Shown here: positions 51,437 through 59,691 of the stretch, one piece after another
How the letters are laid out: every line of letters begins with the position of its first letter
Numbering within the stretch: position 1 is the first letter of the stretch
Assembly: GCF_000024005.1 (NCBI RefSeq)
Contig: NC_013132.1
Location: 3,776,001-3,840,000 of the forward strand
Direction: 5' to 3'
DNA length: 64,000 bases
DNA from: Chitinophaga pinensis DSM 2588
GTDB lineage: Bacteria; Bacteroidota; Bacteroidia; Chitinophagales; Chitinophagaceae
Made by a program: the position numbers and the translations under genes
Notes under the pieces: generated by a model
Database searches by the model: none
What the model saw: the letters and a program-made list of their open reading frames with translations, nothing else
Told to the model about the DNA's origin: nothing

Positions 51437-52306
51437 ATGGCACTGCTACATATCGTTTTCGGCGAACCATCCGCGACTGCACTATCTGGTGCATTTGAAC
51501 TGGATGAAAAGCTGAAAGGAGACATACTTTATTTTGAAGATGACCTGTCCATAGGTCCTCTCTTTATCCTCGATACAAAGGATGGTCAGAACGCCCGCAA
51601 ACAATGGTGGATGCAACTGTCAGGCATTCAGCCCCAGCCGGTAGCAGAAACTTTGCTGGAAGGTGAACAGCCTGCTCCGACGCCTGAGCCGGAAGAAGAA
51701 ACAGGCGACCAGGAGAAGTTCCGTCAGCTGAAAGCCCTGCTCAAAGCTGATCCTGAACAGGAAGTATACCTCTGGGCTGGCCAGAATGCCAGAGACGTAT
51801 GTGGTTACTATTGGCTGATCAGTCAGTTATATGACTTCGCCGGCCGCATTCATATTATTTACCTGAACAACCTTCCGTTCCTCAATGAAAAAGGAAGCGT
51901 TTTTTACCCGACTCACCTGCATCAGATTCTCGCAAAAGAATTCCTGAAAGCAAAGAAACTGGCAAGACCGGTATCGCTGGCAGAATTTGAAATAGATGGC
52001 GATGAATGGAGCCGCATGATGAATGAAAATGCCGGTATCCGTCTGCTGGAAGGTGGTAAAAAACTCAGGGGAGAACCTGCTGCTTTCTATGACAAAGACC
52101 TGTTGCAGGCTGCAACAGCGGAATTCCAGAAAGCCTCTAAACTGGTGAACGCCGTAACCGGTAAACTGAAATACCCGGTGATGGACCAGTTTCTCGGATG
52201 GAGAGTGAAAGAACAAGTGAAACAGGGCAAACTGGAAAGCAGGGGAGAGCTGAAAACAATTAAAGATTTTGAAGTAAAAATACCTTCGGAAACAACTAAC
52301 GCCTAA
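51437..52306 (+). CDS. DUF1835-domain protein
   Basis: 289 residues. The N-terminal DUF1835 domain begins LLHIVFGEPSATALSGAF and contains LYFEDDLSIGPLF; after an acidic P/E-rich linker the second half has VYLWAGQNARDVCGYYWLIS and a C-terminal DUF3658-like part. Function unknown. It lies 20 bases after parE and 10 before the cupin gene, and is therefore almost certainly cotranscribed with topoisomerase IV. Confidence 0.85.
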   Translation: MALLHIVFGEPSATALSGAFELDEKLKGDILYFEDDLSIGPLFILDTKDGQNARKQWWMQLSGIQPQPVAETLLEGEQPAPTPEPEEETGDQEKFRQLKALLKADPEQEVYLWAGQNARDVCGYYWLISQLYDFAGRIHIIYLNNLPFLNEKGSVFYPTHLHQILAKEFLKAKKLARPVSLAEFEIDGDEWSRMMNENAGIRLLEGGKKLRGEPAAFYDKDLLQAATAEFQKASKLVNAVTGKLKYPVMDQFLGWRVKEQVKQGKLESRGELKTIKDFEVKIPSETTNA

Positions 52307-52316
52307 CACCCGGAAA

Positions 52317-52715
52317 ATGGTAAAAGTAACGCCTGTACAGCTGAGCGGAGAAGATGAAAGAGGAAGTAATTATGAATGGAATACGGACCGTAGCGGCGAT
52401 TTCATTCTGTGTTACAGAAAAGCCGGTAGCAGCAGCGGACAGCATTACCACGAAGGAAAGGCTGATTATAAGAATCCGGAAATACTTTACCTGTTGACCG
52501 GTAAAGCCAGTATGGACTGGTGTACGCTGGATGGCAACAGGATAGAGACCATTACGATCGAAGCGCCGGCCCGCATAGAAGTGGCCGTGAACGTCTGGCA
52601 CCAGCTGATAGCCGTGACAGACTGCTGCTTTATCGAACTGAACTCCATGGCTGATGTACGGAAAGATTCCATACGTATCTGGAGAGATGAATTTGAAAAG
52701 ATGATCAATAAATAA
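52317..52715 (+). CDS. Small cupin protein
   Basis: 132 residues, single cupin. The first motif is around SGQHYHEGKADYKNPEILYL (two His and a Glu as potential metal ligands), and VNVWHQLIAVTDCCFIELNS forms the second, with one His. Substrate unknown. Only 4 bases separate its stop from parC, so translation may be coupled. It might be a metabolic or sensing passenger in the topoisomerase operon. Confidence 0.75.
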   Translation: MVKVTPVQLSGEDERGSNYEWNTDRSGDFILCYRKAGSSSGQHYHEGKADYKNPEILYLLTGKASMDWCTLDGNRIETITIEAPARIEVAVNVWHQLIAVTDCCFIELNSMADVRKDSIRIWRDEFEKMINK

Positions 52716-52719
52716 GATT

Positions 52720-55260
52720 ATGAGCGACATCGATAATACACAACCGGCAGACGAATCATTACAGAATATCCTCCACCTGGGGGATATGTATGAGAATTGG
52801 TTCCTTGATTACGCGTCCTACGTGATCCTGGAGCGTGCGGTACCCAGCGTGGAAGATGGTTTAAAGCCTGTTCAACGCCGTATCCTGCATGCGATGAAGG
52901 AAATGGACGATGGCCGTTTTAATAAAGTGGCCAATGTGATAGGGTCCACCATGCAGTTCCACCCGCATGGGGATGCTTCTATCGGTGATGCGATTGTTAA
53001 CCTCGGACAAAAAGACCTGCTGATAGATACCCAGGGTAACTGGGGGGATGTACGTACCGGTGATGATGCAGCAGCAGCCCGTTATATTGAGGCCCGCCTG
53101 TCTAAGTTCGCGCTGGAAGTAGGCTTTAACAGCAAAACTACCCAATGGCAGCTGAGCTATGACGGTCGTAAGAATGAACCCTTGGCACTGCCTATGAAGT
53201 TCCCTTTGCTGCTGGCACAGGGTGCGGAAGGTATTGCGGTTGGTTTGTCTACCAAAATATTACCACACAACTTCATAGAACTGCTGGAAGCGTCTATCAA
53301 ATACCTGAAAGGAAAGAAATTTGAGATCTTCCCGGATTTCCCTACCGGCGGTATGATAGACGTGGCTAACTACAACGATGGTCGTCGTGGTGGTAAAGTA
53401 CGTGTACGTGCACATATCGAAGAGAAAGATAAAAAGACGCTGCTGATCAAAGACGTACCGTATGGCGTTACGACTACCGCTCTTATGGAGTCTATCGTAA
53501 AAGCCAATGATAACGGTAAGATCAAGATCAAGAAAGTAGTAGATAATACCGCGAAAGATGTAGAGATTGAAGTGCAGCTGGCGCCTGGTATTTCTCCTGA
53601 TATTACGATCGATGCGCTGTATGCGTTCACAGATTGTGAGATATCCATTTCACCCAATGCCTGCGTGATCATCGACGATAAGCCACGTTTCCTGACGGTA
53701 AGCGAACTGCTGAGATCTTCTGCAGATTTCACACAGGCTTTACTGAAACGCGAACTGGAGATCAGACTCAGCGAATTGCAGGACAAATGGCACTATACTT
53801 CCCTGGAAAAGATCTTCTTCGAAAAAGGAATCTATAAGGAACTGGAGCAGAAACACAAAGACTGGGAAGCAGTGATTGCGGCTATCGACAAAGGTTTCGC
53901 TCCTTACAAGAAGAACCTGAAAAGAGAGATTACCCGTGAAGATATCCTGAAACTGACGGAGAAACCGGTACGCCGTATCTACAGACTCGATATCAACGAA
54001 CTGAATGAGCAGATCAAATCCATAGAAGCGGATATCAAAGATGTGAAGCATGACCTGGCCAATATGGTTGACTTCACTGTCGCTTACTATGAGAACCTGC
54101 TCAAGAAATATGGCAAAGGCCGCGAACGTATTACCGAGATCAAAACATTCGATACGATCCAGGTACAGCAGGTTGCGATTGCCAATGCGAAGATCTATGT
54201 GAACAGAGTAGATGGTTTCATCGGTACTTCCCTGAAGAAAGATGAATTCGTTGCCGACTGTTCTGACCTCGATAACATCATCGTCTTCAAAAAAGACGGT
54301 AAGATGATCATTACCAAAGTAGCTGATAAAGTCTTCGTAGGTAAGGATATCATTCACGTAGATGTATTCAGAAAGAATGACGAACGTACTACCTACAACA
54401 TGATTTACGTGGATGGCAAGACCGGTATGAGTTACGCCAAACGCTTCAATGTAACAGGTATTACCCGTGATAAGGAATATGATCTGACAGTGAAAGGAGA
54501 GAAGAATTCAAAAGTGCATTATTTCTCTGCTAATCCGAACGGAGAGGCAGAAGTGGTAAGCATCCGTCTGAGCCCTAACTGTGCAGCGCGTAACAAGGAA
54601 TTTGACCTGTATTTTGAAACCATTGCCATCAAGGGACGTAACTCCCAAGGTAACCAGGTGACGAAATACCCGATCCGCAACGTGAAATTTAAAGAGAAAG
54701 GCGCCTCTACACTGGCGGGCCAGAAGATCTGGTACGATGCAGAGATCGGACGTCTCAATATGGAAGAACGTGGTGTTTATATCGGTTCCTTCGACGGAGA
54801 AGACAAGATCTTTGTAGCCTTTAAAAATGGTACTTACGAGCTGACAAACTTCGAACTGACTAACCGTTATGATCCGAATGAGCTTGTTTATATCGAGAAA
54901 TTCAATCCTGAGAAGGTCGTATCCGCTATCTACTTTGATGCAGACAAGAAACAGTTCAATGCAAAACGTTTCAAGATCGAAACGCAGACCATGAACAACA
55001 AGTTCCTCTTCATCAAAGAAGGCGCAGGTAACTATCTGGAAATGATCACCACTCACTCCGAGCCGGTTATCCTGCTGAAAACAGGTAAGAAACGTAACCC
55101 GGATGAAGAGGAAATCAACCTGGCTGAATTCGTGGAAGTAACCAACTACAGAACCGTAGGTACACGTATCTCCGGAGAAGAGTTGATCAGTGCCGAACTG
55201 GCCTCTGACGAAGAGGAACCAGATGAAGGAGGTGTACAGGGACAGGGAGAATTGTTCTGA
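52720..55260 (+). CDS. parC: DNA topoisomerase IV subunit A
   Basis: 846 residues. Catalytic N-terminal part: YVILERAVPSVEDGLKPVQR, HPHGDASIGDAIV, and the active-site Tyr region DAAAARYIEARLSKFA. After the tower and a coiled coil (about 340-480), the C-terminal domain shows weak beta-pinwheel blades but no GyrA box, which supports topoisomerase IV rather than gyrase. The last 20 residues are acidic. It is the final gene of the parE operon and ends at a hairpin. Confidence 0.93.
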   Translation: MSDIDNTQPADESLQNILHLGDMYENWFLDYASYVILERAVPSVEDGLKPVQRRILHAMKEMDDGRFNKVANVIGSTMQFHPHGDASIGDAIVNLGQKDLLIDTQGNWGDVRTGDDAAAARYIEARLSKFALEVGFNSKTTQWQLSYDGRKNEPLALPMKFPLLLAQGAEGIAVGLSTKILPHNFIELLEASIKYLKGKKFEIFPDFPTGGMIDVANYNDGRRGGKVRVRAHIEEKDKKTLLIKDVPYGVTTTALMESIVKANDNGKIKIKKVVDNTAKDVEIEVQLAPGISPDITIDALYAFTDCEISISPNACVIIDDKPRFLTVSELLRSSADFTQALLKRELEIRLSELQDKWHYTSLEKIFFEKGIYKELEQKHKDWEAVIAAIDKGFAPYKKNLKREITREDILKLTEKPVRRIYRLDINELNEQIKSIEADIKDVKHDLANMVDFTVAYYENLLKKYGKGRERITEIKTFDTIQVQQVAIANAKIYVNRVDGFIGTSLKKDEFVADCSDLDNIIVFKKDGKMIITKVADKVFVGKDIIHVDVFRKNDERTTYNMIYVDGKTGMSYAKRFNVTGITRDKEYDLTVKGEKNSKVHYFSANPNGEAEVVSIRLSPNCAARNKEFDLYFETIAIKGRNSQGNQVTKYPIRNVKFKEKGASTLAGQKIWYDAEIGRLNMEERGVYIGSFDGEDKIFVAFKNGTYELTNFELTNRYDPNELVYIEKFNPEKVVSAIYFDADKKQFNAKRFKIETQTMNNKFLFIKEGAGNYLEMITTHSEPVILLKTGKKRNPDEEEINLAEFVEVTNYRTVGTRISGEELISAELASDEEEPDEGGVQGQGELF

Positions 55261-55278
55261 TAATATCTTATCAATTTA

Positions 55279-55314
55279 TAAAAGCCGTCTCGCATTCAGC
55301 GGGACGGCTTTTTA
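55279..55314 (+). terminator. Terminator of the parE-parC operon
   Basis: The arms AAAAGCCGTC and GACGGCTTTT are followed by TATTTT, 20 bases after the parC stop. Confidence 0.85.
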
Positions 55315-55315
55315 T

Positions 55316-55541
55316 TTTACTAGGATTAGCAATGGAAAGAAATATGAGCTGGCAGGCACCCAAAAGAACCTTAAAGGCTCTGTAATGGGTGAGCTTGCCT
55401 GGAGTCATTTCATGTCAATATAAGGAAGAAAAAGGCCCGTTATATACGGATTGTAGCGAAGACAATTGGTACCATTCCCGAAGGGTATCTTTTCAAGGGA
55501 AGTACGTCTGGTTATTTGTAGATGAGGTGCTGGTGCAATAA
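55316..55541 (+). pseudogene. Frameshifted C-terminal remnant of a GH20-like hexosaminidase
   Basis: Three short pieces in different frames together resemble the last 75 residues of a secreted GH20 beta-N-acetylhexosaminidase: KKYELAGTQKNLKGSVMGEL, then ARYIRIVAKTIGTIPEG, then KYVWLFVDEVLVQ ending at a TAA (55539-55541). This matches the family's closing pattern, ARYVRV-x-AK ... WLFVDEI-x-V. At least two frameshifts separate the pieces, and the catalytic domain is gone. It lies between two strong terminators and cannot be expressed as a protein. Confidence 0.6.
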
Positions 55542-55573
55542 GGGGAAGGGAAATAAACGGAGTTTGTATCCGG

Positions 55574-55618
55574 ATAAAAAAAGAGGGCATCTGCCATTTA
55601 GCGGATGCCCTCTTTTTT
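55574..55618. terminator. Bidirectional terminator before the secreted protein
   Basis: The arms AAAAAGAGGGCATC and GATGCCCTCTTTTT sit immediately after the minus-strand stop at 55621. Confidence 0.8.
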
Positions 55619-55620
55619 AT

Positions 55621-56604
55621 TTATTGTTTTTTGCCTTTGGGCTTTTTCGGTTGTTGTAAGCCTTCATTGATATCCTCGGCAGTGCGCGGATCCATCATCC
55701 TTTTCTGCTTCTGATTCATTGGCTGGTCTACAGGGACCTTGCCTTGTGGCAGCGCATCATGGAAGACTTTTTCAATGTGCATCCATTTGCCGGCTTTCCA
55801 TTTGAAGCCTTCATAATCGAGATCCGGTACGAAGGTAGATGGCTTGGAGGGCTGATTGGTTTCAGAGATCAGGTGATCATATACAATCATGTCCATTTCC
55901 GGGTTATAGCTCAGACTGATGGTGGCGTCTTTTTTATATTCCAGTATAATACGGTTACGCGTCTTTTTAGGAATAGTGTCTTCCGCAAAACTGAAAAACG
56001 GACCGCCAAATACCGGTTCGCCATCTTTGAAAGTCAGCATATCCAGCATTTTCTTCTGACTACGGATATTGTTGGCATCCCAGCCGAAGAGGGTATAGTA
56101 ATCCTTGTTGAAATAGCGGCGGTGCTGTACTTTATAATACATGCAGCCATACCATTCTTTATTGTTGGTGATGGTGTCCTGATTGTTGATATAGTCAGAT
56201 CTGTCAAACAGGGGGTACAGTTTCAGTTCTCCTCCCTCGGTGCGCATCTGTATCGCCCCGTAGTGGTGATAGAAGCTGGTTTCCTGCTCCAGTCCCCAGG
56301 TAAAGATGCGGAAGGCGCTATCTGCCGGATACTGAATGGAAATAGTGGTCAGCGAGTCAAATCTGAAGTAAAAAGAATAGGGCGTTTTTAATGCCTGTAC
56401 CAGTTTCGGAATAAAACGGTCATTTGCATTCTGTCTGATGGCCTCATCCCGTCCACGGAGGATCAGGTCTGAAAGGACCTGTAATGAATCCTGTTGTTTA
56501 CGCAGGACTTCTTCGTTAGCGGGACTGATCCTTACCTTCTGGGCCTGCAGGCCGGTATAGGAAAGAAATGTGCAGCATAACAATAGAAAGCAGGTTCTGA
56601 TCAT
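55621..56604 (-). CDS. Secreted protein of unknown function
   Basis: 327 residues with a signal peptide (CFLLLCCTFLSYTGLQAQ), a helical stretch, a beta-rich middle (KTPYSFYFRFDSLTTISIQY, RIILEYKKDATISLSYNPEM) and a very basic C-terminus (QKQKRMMD ... KKPKGKKQ). Not recognised; the layout suggests a Bacteroidota-specific exported protein. It lies 51 bases after gmhB on the same strand and could be the last gene of that transcript. Confidence 0.72.
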   Translation of the reverse strand: MIRTCFLLLCCTFLSYTGLQAQKVRISPANEEVLRKQQDSLQVLSDLILRGRDEAIRQNANDRFIPKLVQALKTPYSFYFRFDSLTTISIQYPADSAFRIFTWGLEQETSFYHHYGAIQMRTEGGELKLYPLFDRSDYINNQDTITNNKEWYGCMYYKVQHRRYFNKDYYTLFGWDANNIRSQKKMLDMLTFKDGEPVFGGPFFSFAEDTIPKKTRNRIILEYKKDATISLSYNPEMDMIVYDHLISETNQPSKPSTFVPDLDYEGFKWKAGKWMHIEKVFHDALPQGKVPVDQPMNQKQKRMMDPRTAEDINEGLQQPKKPKGKKQ

Positions 56605-56655
56605 AATTTTAGTTGAAATGAAAACTACAGGCTTATTACGTTATATGATACAAAA

Positions 56656-57195
56656 TTATTGTATGAGCTCGGAAAATTCCAGTAGTCCTTTACAACGATA
56701 GTCCATCTGCGGGTGCGGGAATGGGAGATCCGGTTTGGTGGAAGGGATGAAAACGGTTGTCATACCCTGGTCCTTACCGAATTTCATATCACTCAACGTA
56801 TTACCCACCATAATGGCTTTGGAGAAGTCTATTTCCGGGAAGTCGGCTTTGGCCTGTAGGGCCATGCCGTCATTCGGTTTACGGCAGGGACTGTTACTGT
56901 CAATATCCGGGCAGTAGTAGATCCTATCTATTCTGCCACCCTTGGCGCTGATAGCTTCCAGCATCCTGGTATGTATTTCCTGTAGTCCTTCTGCTGTCAA
57001 TAGTCCTCTGCCTATACAACGTTGGTTGGTAACCAGTACGATACGGCTGAATTTCTTTGCCAGGTGATTCAGTGCGGGTAGTACACCTTCTTCGAAATGG
57101 AACATATCCCAGCTGAGCACGTATCCGTCTTTGATCTCGTTGTTGATCACCCCATCTCTGTCGAGGAACAATGTCCAGGAAGCATCAATCTGCAT
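56656..57195 (-). CDS. gmhB: D-glycero-D-manno-heptose-1,7-bisphosphate 7-phosphatase
   Basis: 179 residues of the HAD-IIIA fold. The catalytic DRDGVIN motif (residues 11-17) is followed by LVTNQRCIGRGLL, CRKPNDGM (motif III Lys) and MVGNTLSDMKFGKDQGM (motif IV). The pattern with a conserved Cys-rich loop (YYCPDIDSNSPC) is that of GmhB/histidinol phosphatase-like enzymes; the neighbours decide for heptose. ATG 57195 is used instead of TTG 57204. Confidence 0.88.
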   Translation of the reverse strand: MQIDASWTLFLDRDGVINNEIKDGYVLSWDMFHFEEGVLPALNHLAKKFSRIVLVTNQRCIGRGLLTAEGLQEIHTRMLEAISAKGGRIDRIYYCPDIDSNSPCRKPNDGMALQAKADFPEIDFSKAIMVGNTLSDMKFGKDQGMTTVFIPSTKPDLPFPHPQMDYRCKGLLEFSELIQ

Positions 57196-57213
57196 ATTCT
57201 TCAATTAGTAGGC

Positions 57214-57909
57214 TTATGAACGGAAATCCACCTGGACCTGTTCATAGTCAGCCGGTATTCCGATATCGATAAAATAGGTATCGCTTACAAAGCCAAACAC
57301 CTGGTTATTTTGTACCTGTGGTTCCAGTACTTCCTTTTCGAAGGAGAACTGTTGTGGTAGTCCCAGGCTTTGCAGGTATTCGCTGGAAGCCACGTATACA
57401 CCGCCATTGATCAGTCCTTCTTCACAGTATTTTTTTTCCAGGAAGGCGGTAATACGGCCCTGCTGATCCAGCTGTACACTGCCGTAACGTTCAAACTGGC
57501 GCATTGGTTTCAATGCCAGGGTCAGTTTACTTTGTGTCTGCTGATGAAACTGATGGAAGTCTGATAATGATACCTCAAAGAACGTATCACCATTGACAAT
57601 AAAACATTCATCACCTTTGATATGAGAAATAGCGTGCAGTATAGCGCCGCCGGTACCTAATGGTTCTTCTTCAATTGCGTAGGAGAGCGTGAGTGGTAAT
57701 CCAGCCTGTTCACACCATTCAATGACCTGTTCTGATTTATAGCCCAGGGACAGTACGACATGGGTTATACCTTGTTTAATCAGGTACTGCAACAGGTAGA
57801 ACAGGAACGGCTTGTCGTTGACAGGCGCCATACATTTGGGTTTATCGGCTACTACACTACGCAGGCGTGTTCCGAGTCCGCCGGCAAGTACAATACATTC
57901 CTGTATCAT
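57214..57909 (-). CDS. hddC: D-glycero-alpha-D-manno-heptose-1-phosphate guanylyltransferase
   Basis: 231 residues of the nucleotidyltransferase fold: LAGGLGTRLRSVVADKPKCM (nucleotide-binding G-x-G-T-R loop and signature Lys) and FIVNGDTFFEVSL with the metal-binding Asp. Such enzymes activate a sugar-1-phosphate with NTP; the pathway context points to GTP and heptose-1-phosphate (HddC). Its ATG overlaps the gmhA stop by 4 bases. Confidence 0.87.
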   Translation of the reverse strand: MIQECIVLAGGLGTRLRSVVADKPKCMAPVNDKPFLFYLLQYLIKQGITHVVLSLGYKSEQVIEWCEQAGLPLTLSYAIEEEPLGTGGAILHAISHIKGDECFIVNGDTFFEVSLSDFHQFHQQTQSKLTLALKPMRQFERYGSVQLDQQGRITAFLEKKYCEEGLINGGVYVASSEYLQSLGLPQQFSFEKEVLEPQVQNNQVFGFVSDTYFIDIGIPADYEQVQVDFRS

Positions 57910-58481
57910 GGGAAGAGATTGTTTTCAACGATTTCGCAGATGATATGTCCGACGGTGATGTGTGACTCCTGGATACGAGGGGTATCAGAAGAAGGCATAT
58001 TCAGCAGATAATCGCTGCCGTCTTTCATTTTGCCACCGGAGTGACCGGTCATACTGATGACGATCATTCCTTTGCTTTTCGCTACTTTATACGCTTCCAG
58101 GATGTTAGCGGAGTTACCGGAGGTAGAAATACCTACCAGTACGTCACCCGCCTGACCGATACCTCTGAGGATGCGTGCGTATACCTGGTCATAACCATAG
58201 TCGTTGCCTACGGCGGTCAGATAAGAGGTATTGCAATGCAGCGCTTCTGCATACAGCGGTGTTCTGTCTTTATAAAAACGTCCGGAGAATTCAGCTGCGA
58301 GGTGTTGTGCATCAGCCGCGCTGCCGCCATTACCACAGAACAGGATCTTATGTCCCTGTTGCAGACTGCTGGTGATTACATTAGCTACCTGCTGTATAGT
58401 ATTGATCAGGTTTGCATCTTCGCAGATAGCCTGCTTTACGGCGATACTTTCCTGTATTGTTTTGATGATATTGTTACTCAT
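57906..58481 (-). CDS. gmhA: Phosphoheptose isomerase (SIS domain)
   Basis: 191 residues. The SIS fold shows ILFCGNGGSAADAQHLAAEF (glycine loop plus the metal-binding His), VGISTSGNSANILEAYKVAK and IQESHITVGHIICEIVE, all conserved in GmhA. It converts sedoheptulose-7-phosphate to D-glycero-D-manno-heptose-7-phosphate, the first step of the pathway. The stop overlaps the start of hddC (ATGA). Confidence 0.92.
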   Translation of the reverse strand: MSNNIIKTIQESIAVKQAICEDANLINTIQQVANVITSSLQQGHKILFCGNGGSAADAQHLAAEFSGRFYKDRTPLYAEALHCNTSYLTAVGNDYGYDQVYARILRGIGQAGDVLVGISTSGNSANILEAYKVAKSKGMIVISMTGHSGGKMKDGSDYLLNMPSSDTPRIQESHITVGHIICEIVENNLFP

Positions 58482-58509
58482 GAAATGATGTCGTTGTTCA
58501 ATTGTAGAA

Positions 58510-59529
58510 TTACATGCACCAGCTATTTACGCCGTTGTGCGTAAAGTGGTAACGTTTAACCTGTCCGCCGAAAGTATTCAGTGCCTCCACTACCTGATAG
58601 CGGCTGTTACCCGGGCAATAAAAGATCATAAATCCACCGCCACCGGCGCCGGAGATCTTACCACCGGATGCTCCTGCACGTTTAGCTGCGTCATAGATAT
58701 TATCCAGTTGTGAGTTGGTAATACCTTTGGCCATGTTCTTTTTATGCTGGAAACCGTAATCAAGAATATCGCCAATTTTATCAATGTTACCACGAAGAAG
58801 AGCTTCTTTCATCATGACTGCCTGTTCTTTCAGGTGGTGCATGGCTTCAATGGAAGCTTCTTTCTTTTCGTGAACGTTTTTCTGTTGTTCGGAAATGATG
58901 CTGCTGGAAAGACGGCTGGTAGAGGTATAGTACAATACCAGGTTGTTCTCCAGTTCATCCAGGTATTTATCCTTGATGCGCAGCGGGTTTACAATTACTT
59001 TATCGTCGTGATAGAACTCCATGAAGTTCACACCGCCGAAAGTAGCGGCATACTGGTCCTGTTTACCACCTGCCTGTTGCAGGTCTTCTCTTTCGATCAC
59101 GTAGGCCAGGTGTGCCATATCGTATTCACCCAGGGGAAGTTTCAGCCATTCAGCGAAGGCTCCGAGTACGGCTACAACCAGTGTAGAAGAGGTACCCAGA
59201 CCGGAACCGGCGGGCGCATCTACAAAAGTGGTCAGTTTAAAGCCGGACGGAATGCCGTAGTCTTTATGTATACGGTTAATCACTCCCTTCAGTATCTCCA
59301 GTTTACCATCCAGCGGAAGCGGGAAGTCAGCCTCGCATACCAGTGTTTCATTCCTGTCGGCGCATTCGAAGTAAACCTTGTTTTCAGTGATAGGTTCGAT
59401 CGCTGCGCGGGCATAAAGGGAAATAGTGGCATTGAGGATTGCGCCGCCGTACATGTCAGAGTAGGGGCTTACATCTGTTCCGCCTCCGGCCAGGCCCAGG
59501 CGTAATGGTGCTTTGCTACGATAAATCAC
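58510..59529 (-). CDS. hddA: D-glycero-D-manno-heptose-7-phosphate kinase (GHMP family)
   Basis: 339 residues. GHMP kinase: N-terminal KAPLRLGLAGGGTDVSPYSD, ATP loop DAPAGSGLGTSSTLVVAVLG (about residue 105) and the C-terminal GASGGKISGAGGGGFMIFYC. It phosphorylates heptose-7-phosphate at C1 (HddA type). The start is GTG 59529; the next Met is residue 27 and would cut the substrate loop. First gene of the hddA-gmhA-hddC-gmhB order. Confidence 0.9.
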   Translation of the reverse strand: MIYRSKAPLRLGLAGGGTDVSPYSDMYGGAILNATISLYARAAIEPITENKVYFECADRNETLVCEADFPLPLDGKLEILKGVINRIHKDYGIPSGFKLTTFVDAPAGSGLGTSSTLVVAVLGAFAEWLKLPLGEYDMAHLAYVIEREDLQQAGGKQDQYAATFGGVNFMEFYHDDKVIVNPLRIKDKYLDELENNLVLYYTSTSRLSSSIISEQQKNVHEKKEASIEAMHHLKEQAVMMKEALLRGNIDKIGDILDYGFQHKKNMAKGITNSQLDNIYDAAKRAGASGGKISGAGGGGFMIFYCPGNSRYQVVEALNTFGGQVKRYHFTHNGVNSWCM

Positions 59530-59631
59530 AGTAATTCCGTTTTTATAAGTGCTGCAAGATAAAACAATTGCGCATGTGTATCTCGCGATCTTGTTTAAAA
59601 GAAGTTAAAATATTGCTTATATATTAACCGC

Positions 59632-59675
59632 AAAAAAATAACCGGAACGACCTTGGCAGATCTTTCCGGTTAAAG
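59632..59675 (-). terminator. Terminator of the pyrC-glycosyltransferase run
   Basis: The arms AACCGGAA and TTCCGGTT are followed on the minus strand by ATTTTTTT, just after the glycosyltransferase stop. The heptose genes therefore probably have their own promoter. Confidence 0.7.
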
Positions 59676-59691
59676 CATGTAATATATCGTA

